DNA of 64,000 nucleotides from Streptomyces sp. NBC_01116 (GCF_041435495.1 NZ_CP108644.1:2914001-2978000), one strand, 5' to 3'. Shown: positions 33,799-42,819, numbered from the stretch's first letter. Numbers and translations: made by a program. The notes: generated from the sequence alone by a model not told the origin.

Positions 33799-36759
33799 AT
33801 GACCGACCCCCTGCTCAACCTCCACGCGGACGTCCTCGCCGCGATGCAGCGCGGCGGCCCCCGGAACTTCGACAGGCTCACCTTCGCCCTCTCCGAGGAG
33901 GAAGAACCCGCCGACACGGAACAGGGCCGGTTCCGCGACCGTGTAGCGGGTTCGGGCCCGGGCGACGAGCTGACCGCGCTGTGGCACCGGACGCTCACCG
34001 CCTGGGACCTCGCGGAGCAGGCGGACTGGTCGACGGCCCCGCCCCGCACGGACGAACGGCGGGCACACGCGTACGACCGCCTCGGCTTCGACGCCGGCCT
34101 GCGCAAGGTGCTGGACCACGCGGTCCCGGTGTTCAAGGAGCCCGGCCCCACGATCATCAGCACCACGCCGACCTCGTGGTACTCCCGTGACACGGCCGCG
34201 GTCCGGTCCTTCTACTGGACCGCGTACGAGCAACTCCTGCGCCGCAAAGGCTGGTCGGACGCCGCCGTGGCGAGCCTCGACGAGGCGAGCCACGCCGTGG
34301 TCGAGCGGCTCGCGGACCCGATGCGCCCCGAGGCCTACGGCGCCCGGGGCCTGGTCGTCGGATACGTCCAGTCCGGCAAGACCGCCAACTTCACCGGCGT
34401 CACGGCCAAGGCCATCGACGCCGGATACCGCCTTGTCATCGTCCTCGGCGGCACACTGAACCTGCTGCGCGGACAGACCCAACGCCGCCTGGACATGGAG
34501 CTGATCGGCCAGGAGAACATCCTGCGCGGCGCGGACCCCGACGACCCGGAAGCCCTGATCGGCGTCGACTACCAGGACGACGAGGACTGGCCGGAGAAGT
34601 TCGTGTGCCACCACGGCCGCCCGTCCACGCTCGGCGCCTTCGACATCGAGCGCCTCACCACCCGGGACGACGACTACAAGAGCCTCGCCACCGGGATCCG
34701 CGCCCTCGAATTCGACAAGCAGGTCCGCACACAGCCGCTGCACGTGCCGGACAACCTCCACCGCGCCGCCGCCCGCGTGATGGTCGTGAAGAAGAACAAG
34801 TCCGTCCTGAGCAAGCTCATCAAGGACCTCAAGAAGATCGGCGGCCCGCTGCTCTCCGAGATCCCGACACTGATCATCGACGACGAGTCGGACCAGGCGT
34901 CCGTCAACACGACGGACCCGAAGAAGTGGGAGGAGGGCAAGGTCGGCCGCTCGGCGATCAACCGCCAGATCTCCGAACTGCTGGGGCTCCTCCCCCGCGC
35001 CCAGTACGTGGGCTACACCGCGACGCCGTTCGCCAACGTCTTCGTCGACCCCGGCGACGGTGAGGACATCTTCCCGCGCGACTTCCTGATCTCCCTGCCG
35101 CGCCCGACGGGCTACATGGGCGTCCAGGACTTCCACGACCTGGACCGCACCGACGAGTCGGCCGTCGGGAGCGCCGAGCGGTCACACGTACGCGGCATCT
35201 ACGACGACGCCCACGGAGACCGGCTCGCGGAGGCCCTCGACGCCTTCGTCCTCTCCGGCGCGCTGAAGCTGTACCGCGCGGCCCAGGACCCCTCTCTCGA
35301 GGGCAGCTTCCGGCACCACACGATGCTCGTCCACGAGTCCATGCGCATGGCCGAGCACGCCGCCCTGGCCCTGCGGATCAGCTCGCTCTGGCACCGGGCC
35401 GCCTACACGGGCCAGGAGGGCCACGCCCGCCTGGCGGCCCTCCTCACCTCGGACTTCCAGCCCTTCGCCGACGACGGACTGCCCACGCCCGCCTCGTACG
35501 AGGACCTGAGGCCGTACGTCTCCCGCGCCCGCCAGCTGATCAACTCGGGCGGGACGCCGGTGCTCGTCGTCAACGGCGACACCGAACGCGACTACGACCA
35601 ACCCGAGCTGGACTTCGACCGGACCCCCAACGTGTGGAAGATCCTCGTCGGCGGTACGAAGCTCTCCCGAGGCTTCACGGTCGAGGGCCTGACGGTGACG
35701 TACTACCGCCGCAGGACCCAGCAGGCCGACACCCTGATGCAGATGGGCCGCTGGTTCGGCTTCCGCCCCGGCTACCGCGACCTGGTACGCCTCTACATCG
35801 GCCGCGCGGAACCCGTGGGCAGGAACGGGACCGTCGACCTGTACGAGGCCTTCGAGGCGATCTGCCGCGACGAGGAGACGTTCCGCGCCCAGCTCGCCCG
35901 CTACGCCACCCTGATCGACGGCAAGCCACAGGTGACCCCGGCCCAGATCCCGCCCCTGGTCTCCCAGCACCTCTCCTGGCTGAAGCCGTCCGCCCGCAAC
36001 AAGATGTTCAACGCGGAACTGGTGGAGATCCGCTCCCCGGGCGAATGGGTCGAACCGACGGCCTACCCGACCGCCCCGGCGGACCTGCGCCACAACGCGG
36101 AGGTGTGGCGGCCGGTGCTGGCGTCACTGGATCCCGACCCCCAGGTGTTCGTCACCTTGTCCGAAGGAGACCAGGGCAGCTACATCCGCTACCAGGCCAG
36201 GACCGCCGTACTCAGCCACAGTCAATTGCTCGGCGTCATGCGGGAGCTGGCCTGGGGCCGCCCGGATCTGCTCGCCCCGCACTTGGAATACCTGAGCGAT
36301 GCCAGCGACGCCGGGTGCGCGACGGACGACTGGATCCTGATGCTGCCCCAGACTTCCGGAGTCACCAGCGTCCGGGCGGAGTTGCCTGGAACTGAGCCGC
36401 TTACTCTCGTACAGCGCAAGCGCAATGCGCTGGGAGTGTTCAACCGTATCTCCGGCGTCTCCCATCGCCAGTCCGCCGAGCGGATCGCCGGCCGCCGGCC
36501 ACTCTGTGAAGACGACCCTTTCGCCACCCAGTTCCACCAGCCGCGACGCGGGGCGCTGCTCCTCTACCCAACCGTGGACCCCGCACTCGGATCCCCAGCG
36601 AACCTGGTGACGCACGGGGCTATCGACCCGGCGAAGGTGGTGATGGCAGCTGCCCTGATCCCTGCCGTCGGCTCGGCGCGCAGTCAGATGACCAGCGTCA
36701 GGTTCCGCGCCATCGACTCGTCCCGCCCAGGTGATGCTGTCGTCAGCACCGTGAGATAA
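33799..36759 (+). CDS. Z1-domain ATPase/predicted endonuclease
   Basis: 986 residues. ATG at 33799 has GGAGAAGAG upstream. A helicase-like P-loop ATPase core is visible: Walker A GYVQSGKT (near residue 188), Walker B LIIDDESDQ (near 357), and a motif III-like YVGYTATPFANV. The diagnostic Z1 segment is WKILVGGTKLSRGFTVEGL followed by QADTLMQMGRWFGFRPGYRDL (near 614-660), with the arginine-finger-like Arg. Z1 proteins are the large effectors of MORC-linked defence systems. The gene changes character at about 36120: earlier codons are almost all G/C-ending, while the last ~215 codons use many A/T endings (act, gga, gta, aat, cgt). Its C-terminus was therefore probably exchanged with the downstream module. 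Confidence 0.92.
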   Translation: MTDPLLNLHADVLAAMQRGGPRNFDRLTFALSEEEEPADTEQGRFRDRVAGSGPGDELTALWHRTLTAWDLAEQADWSTAPPRTDERRAHAYDRLGFDAGLRKVLDHAVPVFKEPGPTIISTTPTSWYSRDTAAVRSFYWTAYEQLLRRKGWSDAAVASLDEASHAVVERLADPMRPEAYGARGLVVGYVQSGKTANFTGVTAKAIDAGYRLVIVLGGTLNLLRGQTQRRLDMELIGQENILRGADPDDPEALIGVDYQDDEDWPEKFVCHHGRPSTLGAFDIERLTTRDDDYKSLATGIRALEFDKQVRTQPLHVPDNLHRAAARVMVVKKNKSVLSKLIKDLKKIGGPLLSEIPTLIIDDESDQASVNTTDPKKWEEGKVGRSAINRQISELLGLLPRAQYVGYTATPFANVFVDPGDGEDIFPRDFLISLPRPTGYMGVQDFHDLDRTDESAVGSAERSHVRGIYDDAHGDRLAEALDAFVLSGALKLYRAAQDPSLEGSFRHHTMLVHESMRMAEHAALALRISSLWHRAAYTGQEGHARLAALLTSDFQPFADDGLPTPASYEDLRPYVSRARQLINSGGTPVLVVNGDTERDYDQPELDFDRTPNVWKILVGGTKLSRGFTVEGLTVTYYRRRTQQADTLMQMGRWFGFRPGYRDLVRLYIGRAEPVGRNGTVDLYEAFEAICRDEETFRAQLARYATLIDGKPQVTPAQIPPLVSQHLSWLKPSARNKMFNAELVEIRSPGEWVEPTAYPTAPADLRHNAEVWRPVLASLDPDPQVFVTLSEGDQGSYIRYQARTAVLSHSQLLGVMRELAWGRPDLLAPHLEYLSDASDAGCATDDWILMLPQTSGVTSVRAELPGTEPLTLVQRKRNALGVFNRISGVSHRQSAERIAGRRPLCEDDPFATQFHQPRRGALLLYPTVDPALGSPANLVTHGAIDPAKVVMAAALIPAVGSARSQMTSVRFRAIDSSRPGDAVVSTVR

Positions 36760-36812
36760 CGGAGATCAGACTCTGGGCCTGGCAGCCCAGGCGGACCGGT
36801 AAGGAGCGAGTT

Positions 36813-37274
36813 GTGGCGCCCCAGCCAGATGAGTGGATCCCTCCAGAGGGTTCGTGGGCGTCCTCGGCCGCGCGGCGGCGGAACATGCAGGCGATCCGGA
36901 GCAGGGACACGAAACCGGAACGTCTGATCCGCAGGCTCGTCCACGCGAACGGCCTGCGCTACCGGGTGGCCGCAAGGCCACTGCCTGACCTTCGCCGGAC
37001 CGCTGACATGGTCTTCCGTCCGGCGAAGGTGGCCGTCTTCATTGATGGCTGCTACTGGCACGGCTGCCCGGAGCACTACGTTTCCCCAAAGACCAACCCG
37101 GGTTACTGGTCAGAGAAAGTAGTCAGGAACGTCGCCCGCGACCGGGACACCGACGAGCGGCTCTCCGCCGCCGGCTGGCTCGTTCTGCGGTTCTGGGAGC
37201 ACCAGAGCTCAGACGCTTGCGCCCTGGCGATCATCAGCGCTGTCCGCGAGCGCAGGAACGACCTGCCCGGGTAG
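36813..37274 (+). CDS. Vsr-type (very short patch repair) DNA mismatch endonuclease
   Basis: 153 residues. GTG at 36813 has AAGGAG 6 nt upstream. A PD-(D/E)XK-like Vsr fold is shown by RRRNMQAIRSRDTKPERLIR, LRRTADMVFRPAKVAVFIDG (catalytic Asp65), the zinc/active-site segment CYWHGCPEH (Cys80, His83, Cys85, His88), and GWLVLRFWEHQ. Classical Vsr nicks T:G mismatches left by deamination of 5-methylcytosine, protecting the host from its own Dcm. It lies beside a C5-cytosine methylase gene in convergent orientation, with 66 bp of overlapping coding sequence. In MORC-linked systems Vsr-like proteins may instead be the restriction nuclease; sequence alone does not decide. Confidence 0.93.
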   Translation: MAPQPDEWIPPEGSWASSAARRRNMQAIRSRDTKPERLIRRLVHANGLRYRVAARPLPDLRRTADMVFRPAKVAVFIDGCYWHGCPEHYVSPKTNPGYWSEKVVRNVARDRDTDERLSAAGWLVLRFWEHQSSDACALAIISAVRERRNDLPG

Positions 37275-38510
37275 CGGCTTCTGCTGCGGCTCGCCATTCC
37301 TGGCGTCGCGCTCGTCAGCCGCGCGCAGAACATCAGCGATGGCCTTTCCTACCGCGGCGGCGACAGGAGGCGGGAAGGCGTTTCCGATCTGCCGGTACTG
37401 GGCGGTCTTTCCGCCCGTGAACTCCCACTCCTCCGGGAAGCCTTGAATAATTGCCGCTTGCTCCACCGTCAGCATGGGGCCACCAGGGCCGAAAAGATCC
37501 CGCCCCTGGCTCTTCTTCTTTTCCCCTTGTTCGTGGTTGTTCGCCACTCCCATGCCGGAGACTCCGAGAGTTTTCCATGCGGCCTTGGCCCTACTGGGGC
37601 CGAGGTCAGCTCCCCCGTGCTTCTTCGAGCCCCCGACCAAGGTCGGAGCGATGCCCCCATCCTTCTTCTCCAGGGCCGCCTTGGACGCCTCACGCACCCA
37701 TCGGTTGAGGCAGCCACTGGCGATTTCCCCAATTTCGCCGCCCATCGAAATATACGGCTTGTAACGCTCCTTCATGCTCATCTCCAGAGCATCGAAAACG
37801 CTGTACACGCCGCCCGCAGGAGTGGGCCAAACGAACTTGATATCGCCGAGCACATCCGCACGAATGGCTACAAGGACTGCACGCGGGCGCAACTGAGGCA
37901 CACCGAAATCGCTAGCTTCCAGGACTTCCCACTCGCAGATTTCGTAGCCCATGCCAACGAAATCTTCCTCAAGCCCAGTTTCCGGCCTCTTCGCCCGACC
38001 GCCCGCAAGGCGCGCCTCAATGTAAGTCCGGTAGTCCACAAATTTTGCATCCTTGATGCCGCGGACGTTTTCAATCATCACCGCTTTAGGATGCAGCTCA
38101 TCAACCAGTTCCAGCATCCGCGGGAAGAGGTCCCGCTCGTCGTCCTTACCCAGCTGCTTACCGGCGTGCGAGAAAGGAGGGCAGGGCACACCCCCCGCTA
38201 GAAGGTCGAGGTCACCGCGCCGCAACTGCCTTCCCAGGAATTTTACCGGCTTATGCAGGCCAGACCCAGGATGCATCTCCGACGGAATGGGGCGGAAGTT
38301 ATTGACATCATCAGAAATGACATCACAGAACCGCTGTTCCCAGCTCCAGTTCTGCCGGTGCTCAACATTCCATTCCAGCGTCTTCACGGCATACTTGTCG
38401 ATCTCCACGAGTGCGAGATGCTTGAAACCTGCCTGGTGGAGGCCGATGGCCTGTCCGCCGGCCCCTGCGCAGATCTCGATGGAGGTCAGCGGACGATCTT
38501 TAGGGGCCAC
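37209..38510 (-). CDS. DNA (cytosine-5)-methyltransferase
   Basis: 433 residues. GTG at 38510 has AGGAGG 6 nt upstream; the longer frame to 38555 lacks this. The ordered C5-MTase motifs are I IEICAGAGGQAIGLHQAGF (11-29), IV GGVPCPPFS with catalytic Cys110, VI MIENVRG, VIII FGVPQLRPRAVLV, a target-recognition region around residues 225-330, IX at LTVEQAAIIQGFPEEW and X YRQIGNAFPPPVAAAVG. It modifies cytosine in an unknown site; the recognition region carries lysine-rich segments (GGSKKHGG, HEQGEKKKSQG). Its base composition is visibly less GC-rich than flanking chromosome. It is the modification component of the island and converges on the Vsr gene. Confidence 0.95.
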   Translation of the reverse strand: MAPKDRPLTSIEICAGAGGQAIGLHQAGFKHLALVEIDKYAVKTLEWNVEHRQNWSWEQRFCDVISDDVNNFRPIPSEMHPGSGLHKPVKFLGRQLRRGDLDLLAGGVPCPPFSHAGKQLGKDDERDLFPRMLELVDELHPKAVMIENVRGIKDAKFVDYRTYIEARLAGGRAKRPETGLEEDFVGMGYEICEWEVLEASDFGVPQLRPRAVLVAIRADVLGDIKFVWPTPAGGVYSVFDALEMSMKERYKPYISMGGEIGEIASGCLNRWVREASKAALEKKDGGIAPTLVGGSKKHGGADLGPSRAKAAWKTLGVSGMGVANNHEQGEKKKSQGRDLFGPGGPMLTVEQAAIIQGFPEEWEFTGGKTAQYRQIGNAFPPPVAAAVGKAIADVLRAADERDARNGEPQQKPLPGQVVPALADSADDRQGASV

Positions 38511-38608
38511 AGGGCGCCTCCTGGTGCGACTGATACAGACACGCAAGTGTCGCATCCGCCAGTGACACCAGGAGTCCCCCTAGGCGAGCCCCGCCCCTTG
38601 CGACCCGT

Positions 38609-39316
38609 TCAGCTCTCCATCAGGTCCCGCAGGTCGTTCTTCATCTTGTCCCTGAGTACAGCAGGCAGCTGCCTGTACATGCCCCAGGCGCGGTCTACGG
38701 GCCGGAGAGGCCGAGCGTCAGCCCCCATCCACTCCAGCAGCTCACGCTTCTGCGCGAGGGGCAGCGCCGTGACCCGGGTCCACACCTGGCCAGCGTCCAT
38801 CTGCACCCCGGTCAAGTTCTTGACCAGCTCGTTACACCGCGCGCACTCGGTGAGGAGATCCTCAGCCGCTGCGGCGCTTCCCGAAGCGTGCGGATTCACA
38901 TGCCCGAGCGTGAGCCGGGCCGCGGAACCCGGCTCGCCCGGATACGCCTCGGCCGCACCGACCCCGCAACGCCGGCATCGGTGGAGATCCCGCTCAAGAA
39001 CGAACCGTCTCGTCTTCGCACTGATCTGGCGCAGCCCAGCCGCCCGGTGTTCCTTCTCCCAGACCGGCGCCCCGATCTCCTCAAGAAAGAGCTGCTCGGG
39101 CTGGAGGCTGGGCTTGTCAAGATTCGTCCTGATCACCCAGCCAGCGGGACGAAGATCGCGCATCCTTCGGTCGACCTGTTCGGCGCCAGTGATCGCGGCA
39201 CGCAGCGCCGCTTTCGAGAAGACGTTCCCGACGCCCACTTCGTCCCGCAGCCAGAGCGCGACGCGGACCCTGGCCCCAAGTGACCCGTCACGCCAGTCCA
39301 AACCATCAGATGCCAC
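38609..39316 (-). CDS. HNH endonuclease (active-site residues intact)
   Basis: 235 residues. GTG at 39316 has GGAGG 6 nt upstream. The N-terminal 90 residues form a winged-helix-like domain (VGVGNVFSKAALRAA, QVDRRMRDLRPAGWVIRTN). An HNH finger follows: Cys114-x2-Cys117 (HRCRRCG), His139 in LTLGHVNPH, and Cys158-x2-Cys161-Asn162 (ECARCNELVKN). A C-terminal helical region (ALPLAQKRELLEWMGADARP, MYRQLPAVLRDKM) ends the protein. It is paralogous along its length to the protein at 42912-43583, which lacks the His and Asn. It is the likely nuclease of the leftward module with the methylase. Confidence 0.88.
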   Translation of the reverse strand: MASDGLDWRDGSLGARVRVALWLRDEVGVGNVFSKAALRAAITGAEQVDRRMRDLRPAGWVIRTNLDKPSLQPEQLFLEEIGAPVWEKEHRAAGLRQISAKTRRFVLERDLHRCRRCGVGAAEAYPGEPGSAARLTLGHVNPHASGSAAAAEDLLTECARCNELVKNLTGVQMDAGQVWTRVTALPLAQKRELLEWMGADARPLRPVDRAWGMYRQLPAVLRDKMKNDLRDLMES

Positions 39317-39379
39317 GTACTACCTCCACATAATTCGAACGCAAGAGCGAAGCATGACCCTTTCGAGTGACGAGGCTAC

Positions 39380-39413
39380 CTTGCCGCCACTTGCCGCGGC
39401 AAGTGGCGGCAAG
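39380..39413. promoter_or_regulatory. Perfect 34-bp palindrome between HNH nuclease and helicase genes
   Basis: CTTGCCGCCACTTGCCG followed by its exact reverse complement with no loop. Each half contains CTTGCCG twice, so the element has four copies of a 7-mer in 2+2 inverted order, with CCGCGG at the centre. It lies 64 bp upstream of the HNH start and 147 bp downstream of the helicase stop. No T-run follows, so a dimer/tetramer-binding operator is at least as likely as a terminator. Confidence 0.75.
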
Positions 39414-39559
39414 CTCACCTTGAGCGGGGCACCGCTCCACCCGGAGATCGGAACCACATGACCACGAGGACCGCTGGCCAGGGTCTGCCGCCCGCCGCGG
39501 CCGGTTGCGTCGAGATCTGCGCCGGAGTTCGCCAGCGCGGTGGCGCCTCGCTGGTGCCG

Positions 39560-41395
39560 TCACCGGGCAGCGACGGCATCGACATGCCTCAGCAGCGCTC
39601 GGACGTCCGCCATGTCCATCCCCCCAGCCACCGGAGCCTCCTCCTGGAGGTCAGCGAGCTGCTGGACCGACGGATCGTCCAGAATCCTGCCCATGAACTC
39701 CAGTTTCTGTTCGAGGCGCAGAGCGACGACCTCGTCCACCGTTCCGCGCGAAGCCAGCACCGTGACGTTGGTCTCCGTGCCTGGTGCGAGCCCGAGCCGG
39801 TGGATACGGTCCAGGCTTTGCAGGAATCGGCCCGCCATGAAGTCCCGGTCCACGTAGACAGCGTCATGGCAGACATGATGAAGACTGATTCCCTCCCCCA
39901 GGGTTGCCGGGTTGGACAGCAGCACCGAGCAGTCAGGATCCTCACGGAAACGGCGGATCTCCTCCGCCCGGTCGGGGGTTCCCCCGTGGACCACGGCTGG
40001 CTGGTAGCCCGCGAACATCCGCTCCATGGTGCTGAGGCTGCGCACGAACGTCGTCCAGACCAGCGTCTTCCGCCCCTGCTCAGCATTGGCCGCGACGATG
40101 CTGAGCGCCTCCTGGTACTTCGGGGACAACTCGTAGCTGGGAAGGTCTCTCATCAACGCATAGAGGGAGTCCCCGTGCGGCACATCCAGCGGGGGTACCT
40201 GATAGGTCAGCGGTTCGTAGCGGCTGGTGCCCTCAGCGAGCAGCGCGGGGCTCGTCGCCGCCATCAGAAGCCGCAGCATGGCCTTGCCCAGGGCGTCGAA
40301 GTCATCACGCGCCGCTTCGGCGCGAGCTGTGTACCGCCCTACAAGTGCGTCGTAGATCTCCTGATGCAGGCTGGGCATGTCGACGTACCGAATCTTCGGG
40401 TCGAAGGGCGGCAGGCCGAGTTCCGCTTTGGTGGTGCGTGTGAACAACGGGCGCAGCACTTGGCTCGCGTAGGCCAGATCGCCGCCGGCCACAGCGCCTG
40501 TGACGACGCGGCGGCCGTGCCCAGGCCAGACGAACGAGAGCAGGTTCTCCAGATCCCGGGCACCGTTGGGCGCCGGCGTACCCGTCAGGATGAGGCGGCG
40601 CCGGCTCAGCGGGCCGAGCGCCATGCACGCGGATCCGTAGATGCCCCGCGTTCCCAGCTTCATGCGATGCGCCTCGTCCAGGATCACCATGGACGGCGCT
40701 GCTCTCAGCCAGGAGGCCAGCGCCGCCAGCGAACGGTCGAGCCGCTCGTAGTTGATCACCATGATCTCCGCGGTGGCATCGGGGCTGCTGCCCATCACGC
40801 CGAAGCGGAGCGGCTCCGTGAAGCAGATGGAGTTCTCGAACTCCCATGATTCATAGGCCGATTTAGGGCTCACGACAAGCAGCCTGAAGGCTTCCCCGCG
40901 CTCTCTCATCGCGGCGAAGACCGCAAGCCCCACCCGGGTCTTGCCCGCCCCCGGCACACTGAAGTTCGCTCCGTGGCGGAGAGACAGCAGCCGGGCGATG
41001 TCCCGCTGCTGGAAATCAGTGAGCGGCGCGGCCCATGCAGCTCCGAGGAGTGCCGGAATCTCCTCGTGAGTGATGGTCTGGTGGGAGCCGCCGCTGGTCC
41101 CCTCCAGCTGTTGCTGAGCAGCGTCCGCGTCATCCAGGACCCCGCCCACCAACTGGGCGAGTTCGTCATCCCACTCGACGTCCTCGGGCGATGGCCAGGT
41201 CCCGAGTTCGCCAAGTCCGACCAGAAACGCCTCAAGCTCGATTTCCGCGGACAGCGGGCCTCGCTGCCCGCCACCCGGGAACCGGGAAGCCAGCTGGGCA
41301 AGATCTGACTGACGCCCCTCCCGCGCTCGGAGGACTGCCCGTGTGCGGGTCACGTCGAAGGCGATCCGCAGAGACGGTTCTGCCTGGCCTGTCAC
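39560..41395 (-). CDS. SF2 (SNF2/DEAD-like) helicase
   Basis: 611 residues. GTG at 41395 overlaps the stop of the ParB-like gene (GTGA). The first ~115 residues are gene-specific. Helicase motifs follow in order: Q-like TDFQQRDIARLLSLRHG, I NFSVPGAGKTRVGLAVF (K152), Ia LLVVSPKSAYESWEFE, II MVILDEAHRMK, III LILTGTPAPNGARDLENLL, IV TLVWTTFVRSLSTME, V LLSNPATLGEGISLHHVCH and VI FLQSLDRIHRLG. This is the SNF2-type arrangement found in phage-defence and restriction loci, where it translocates on duplex DNA. It is cotranslated with the ParB-like protein and precedes the HNH gene. Confidence 0.92.
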   Translation of the reverse strand: MTGQAEPSLRIAFDVTRTRAVLRAREGRQSDLAQLASRFPGGGQRGPLSAEIELEAFLVGLGELGTWPSPEDVEWDDELAQLVGGVLDDADAAQQQLEGTSGGSHQTITHEEIPALLGAAWAAPLTDFQQRDIARLLSLRHGANFSVPGAGKTRVGLAVFAAMRERGEAFRLLVVSPKSAYESWEFENSICFTEPLRFGVMGSSPDATAEIMVINYERLDRSLAALASWLRAAPSMVILDEAHRMKLGTRGIYGSACMALGPLSRRRLILTGTPAPNGARDLENLLSFVWPGHGRRVVTGAVAGGDLAYASQVLRPLFTRTTKAELGLPPFDPKIRYVDMPSLHQEIYDALVGRYTARAEAARDDFDALGKAMLRLLMAATSPALLAEGTSRYEPLTYQVPPLDVPHGDSLYALMRDLPSYELSPKYQEALSIVAANAEQGRKTLVWTTFVRSLSTMERMFAGYQPAVVHGGTPDRAEEIRRFREDPDCSVLLSNPATLGEGISLHHVCHDAVYVDRDFMAGRFLQSLDRIHRLGLAPGTETNVTVLASRGTVDEVVALRLEQKLEFMGRILDDPSVQQLADLQEEAPVAGGMDMADVRALLRHVDAVAAR

Positions 41396-42819
41396 GCTCC
41401 GTCCTCCTTGCGTGCGGCATCGAGCAACCAGGTGACGCCGTCCCCGGGTTCCTTGATGCTGCGAGCCGCTTCCATCGCCAGCTTGCCCAGACTCTCCCGC
41501 AGTTTGAGCACCGCTTCGTCGAAGATCTCCTCGTCGAGGCTCCGCGACGCGCGGGAGAGAACGAGGTCGGTAATGCACTGGTCGATGTCGTGGCAGGCAT
41601 CCACGATGCGGTCAGGCGCCGCCTGCTTCCGCTTGCGGACTCGGGCGTCCTTTCCCGCAGGCTCCAGCGCCTCCTCCACTGCCTCCCTCACTGCGCTGAT
41701 GATCTTGGCAGCCTCGGCAACCTGTTCCAACGAGGCCTTGTCGCCCGCGGCCTCCACCGACTTCGCTCTGAGAACGAAGTCGGTGAGCGCCCGTGCTTCG
41801 GCGACCTTGGGGTCGGCGGCGCGGACGGTACGGTTCAGCCCCGGAATCGCCACCGTCGCGGCGGTAGCAACGGCCGGCACCTGAGACCTGACGAACTCGG
41901 GGAGCCGGGTGTCGAGGTACCGCGATGTGAAGTCCGGTTCAATGAGCCGCACATCAGTCTTCGAGAATCCGAGAATGATCGCGGTCAGCCGGCTCTCCTT
42001 CATCAGCTCAGCCTTATCCTGGCTGGAGGCCGACTCCTTCACCCAACGTCGGTGAAGCTCCTTCAGCTTCTCCTGGTGATCTTCGAAGTCGAGCAGCCGC
42101 AGTTGCGCATCGTCGGCCCTGCTCCGCTCGACCAGGTCGTTCAGCGTCGTGAGAACCCAGTGATCCTGCTCGCAGGCGCGTGTGGTCGTCCGGAACTCGC
42201 GTGCGATATCGGCGTGCGTGCGGCCTAGGCCGAGCTGTTCGTCAATGGCCAGCAGGCGGTTGATGTAGGAGTAGTCCCGCCTGTGATCCTTACGCAACTG
42301 AAGCGCTAGCTCGACGCGGTTGATGTCGTCCCACGTGCACGATGAGGGGAGCACCCCCACACGAATACTGGGCTCGGCCAGATCCTTGAGCGCGGCCCGG
42401 CGGGTGTTGCCGTTGACGAGAATCCCGTCCCGGGTGATGAGGCCGGGGTCGTTCTGCTTGAACCCGCGAAGGCTCTCCAGGAGAACATCGAAGTCAGGAT
42501 CCCGCTTGGACGGGTCTGCGGGCAGCGCCCTCAGCAGGTGGTGGAGGTAGTCCTGGCTTTCGGCGCTGAACGCGTCCTCGTCCAGACCGCGGTCACGGAC
42601 CGGGTCGTAGGTGCGCTGGGCACGGATCCGGTGCGTTCCCGGGTTGTAGTACAGAGATTTCACCGGCATATCGATGACTTCGACCTGAATCGGCTGGCCC
42701 CGCCATTCGATGCGGAGAGTTTCCTGAACGCCGCCAGCGTCCCGGAGTTCTTTCAGGCGGCGCTCCACCCGGTCCTGGTTCTCGTCGGCCAGAGGCGGGC
42801 GTCCGAAGTCTTTACTCAT
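41392..42819 (-). CDS. ParB/Srx-fold protein of a defence module
   Basis: 475 residues. ATG at 42819 has AAGGAG 8 nt upstream. The N-terminal domain has the ParB/sulfiredoxin pattern: IQVEVIDMPVKSLYYNPGTHR, then DVLLESLRGFKQNDPGLITRDGILVNGNTRRAAL (the G-N-x-R-R box). A helix-turn-helix region follows (ALQLRKDHRRDYSYINRLLAIDEQLGLGRTHADIAREFRTTTRACEQ). A long mostly helical C-terminus carries LTDFVLRAKSVEAAGDKASLE and a basic patch RVRKRKQAA. ParB-fold proteins can be CTPases, nucleases or ADP-dependent enzymes; the activity here is not readable. It is translationally coupled to the helicase and lies downstream of the second HNH-family protein. Confidence 0.85.
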   Translation of the reverse strand: MSKDFGRPPLADENQDRVERRLKELRDAGGVQETLRIEWRGQPIQVEVIDMPVKSLYYNPGTHRIRAQRTYDPVRDRGLDEDAFSAESQDYLHHLLRALPADPSKRDPDFDVLLESLRGFKQNDPGLITRDGILVNGNTRRAALKDLAEPSIRVGVLPSSCTWDDINRVELALQLRKDHRRDYSYINRLLAIDEQLGLGRTHADIAREFRTTTRACEQDHWVLTTLNDLVERSRADDAQLRLLDFEDHQEKLKELHRRWVKESASSQDKAELMKESRLTAIILGFSKTDVRLIEPDFTSRYLDTRLPEFVRSQVPAVATAATVAIPGLNRTVRAADPKVAEARALTDFVLRAKSVEAAGDKASLEQVAEAAKIISAVREAVEEALEPAGKDARVRKRKQAAPDRIVDACHDIDQCITDLVLSRASRSLDEEIFDEAVLKLRESLGKLAMEAARSIKEPGDGVTWLLDAARKEDGA

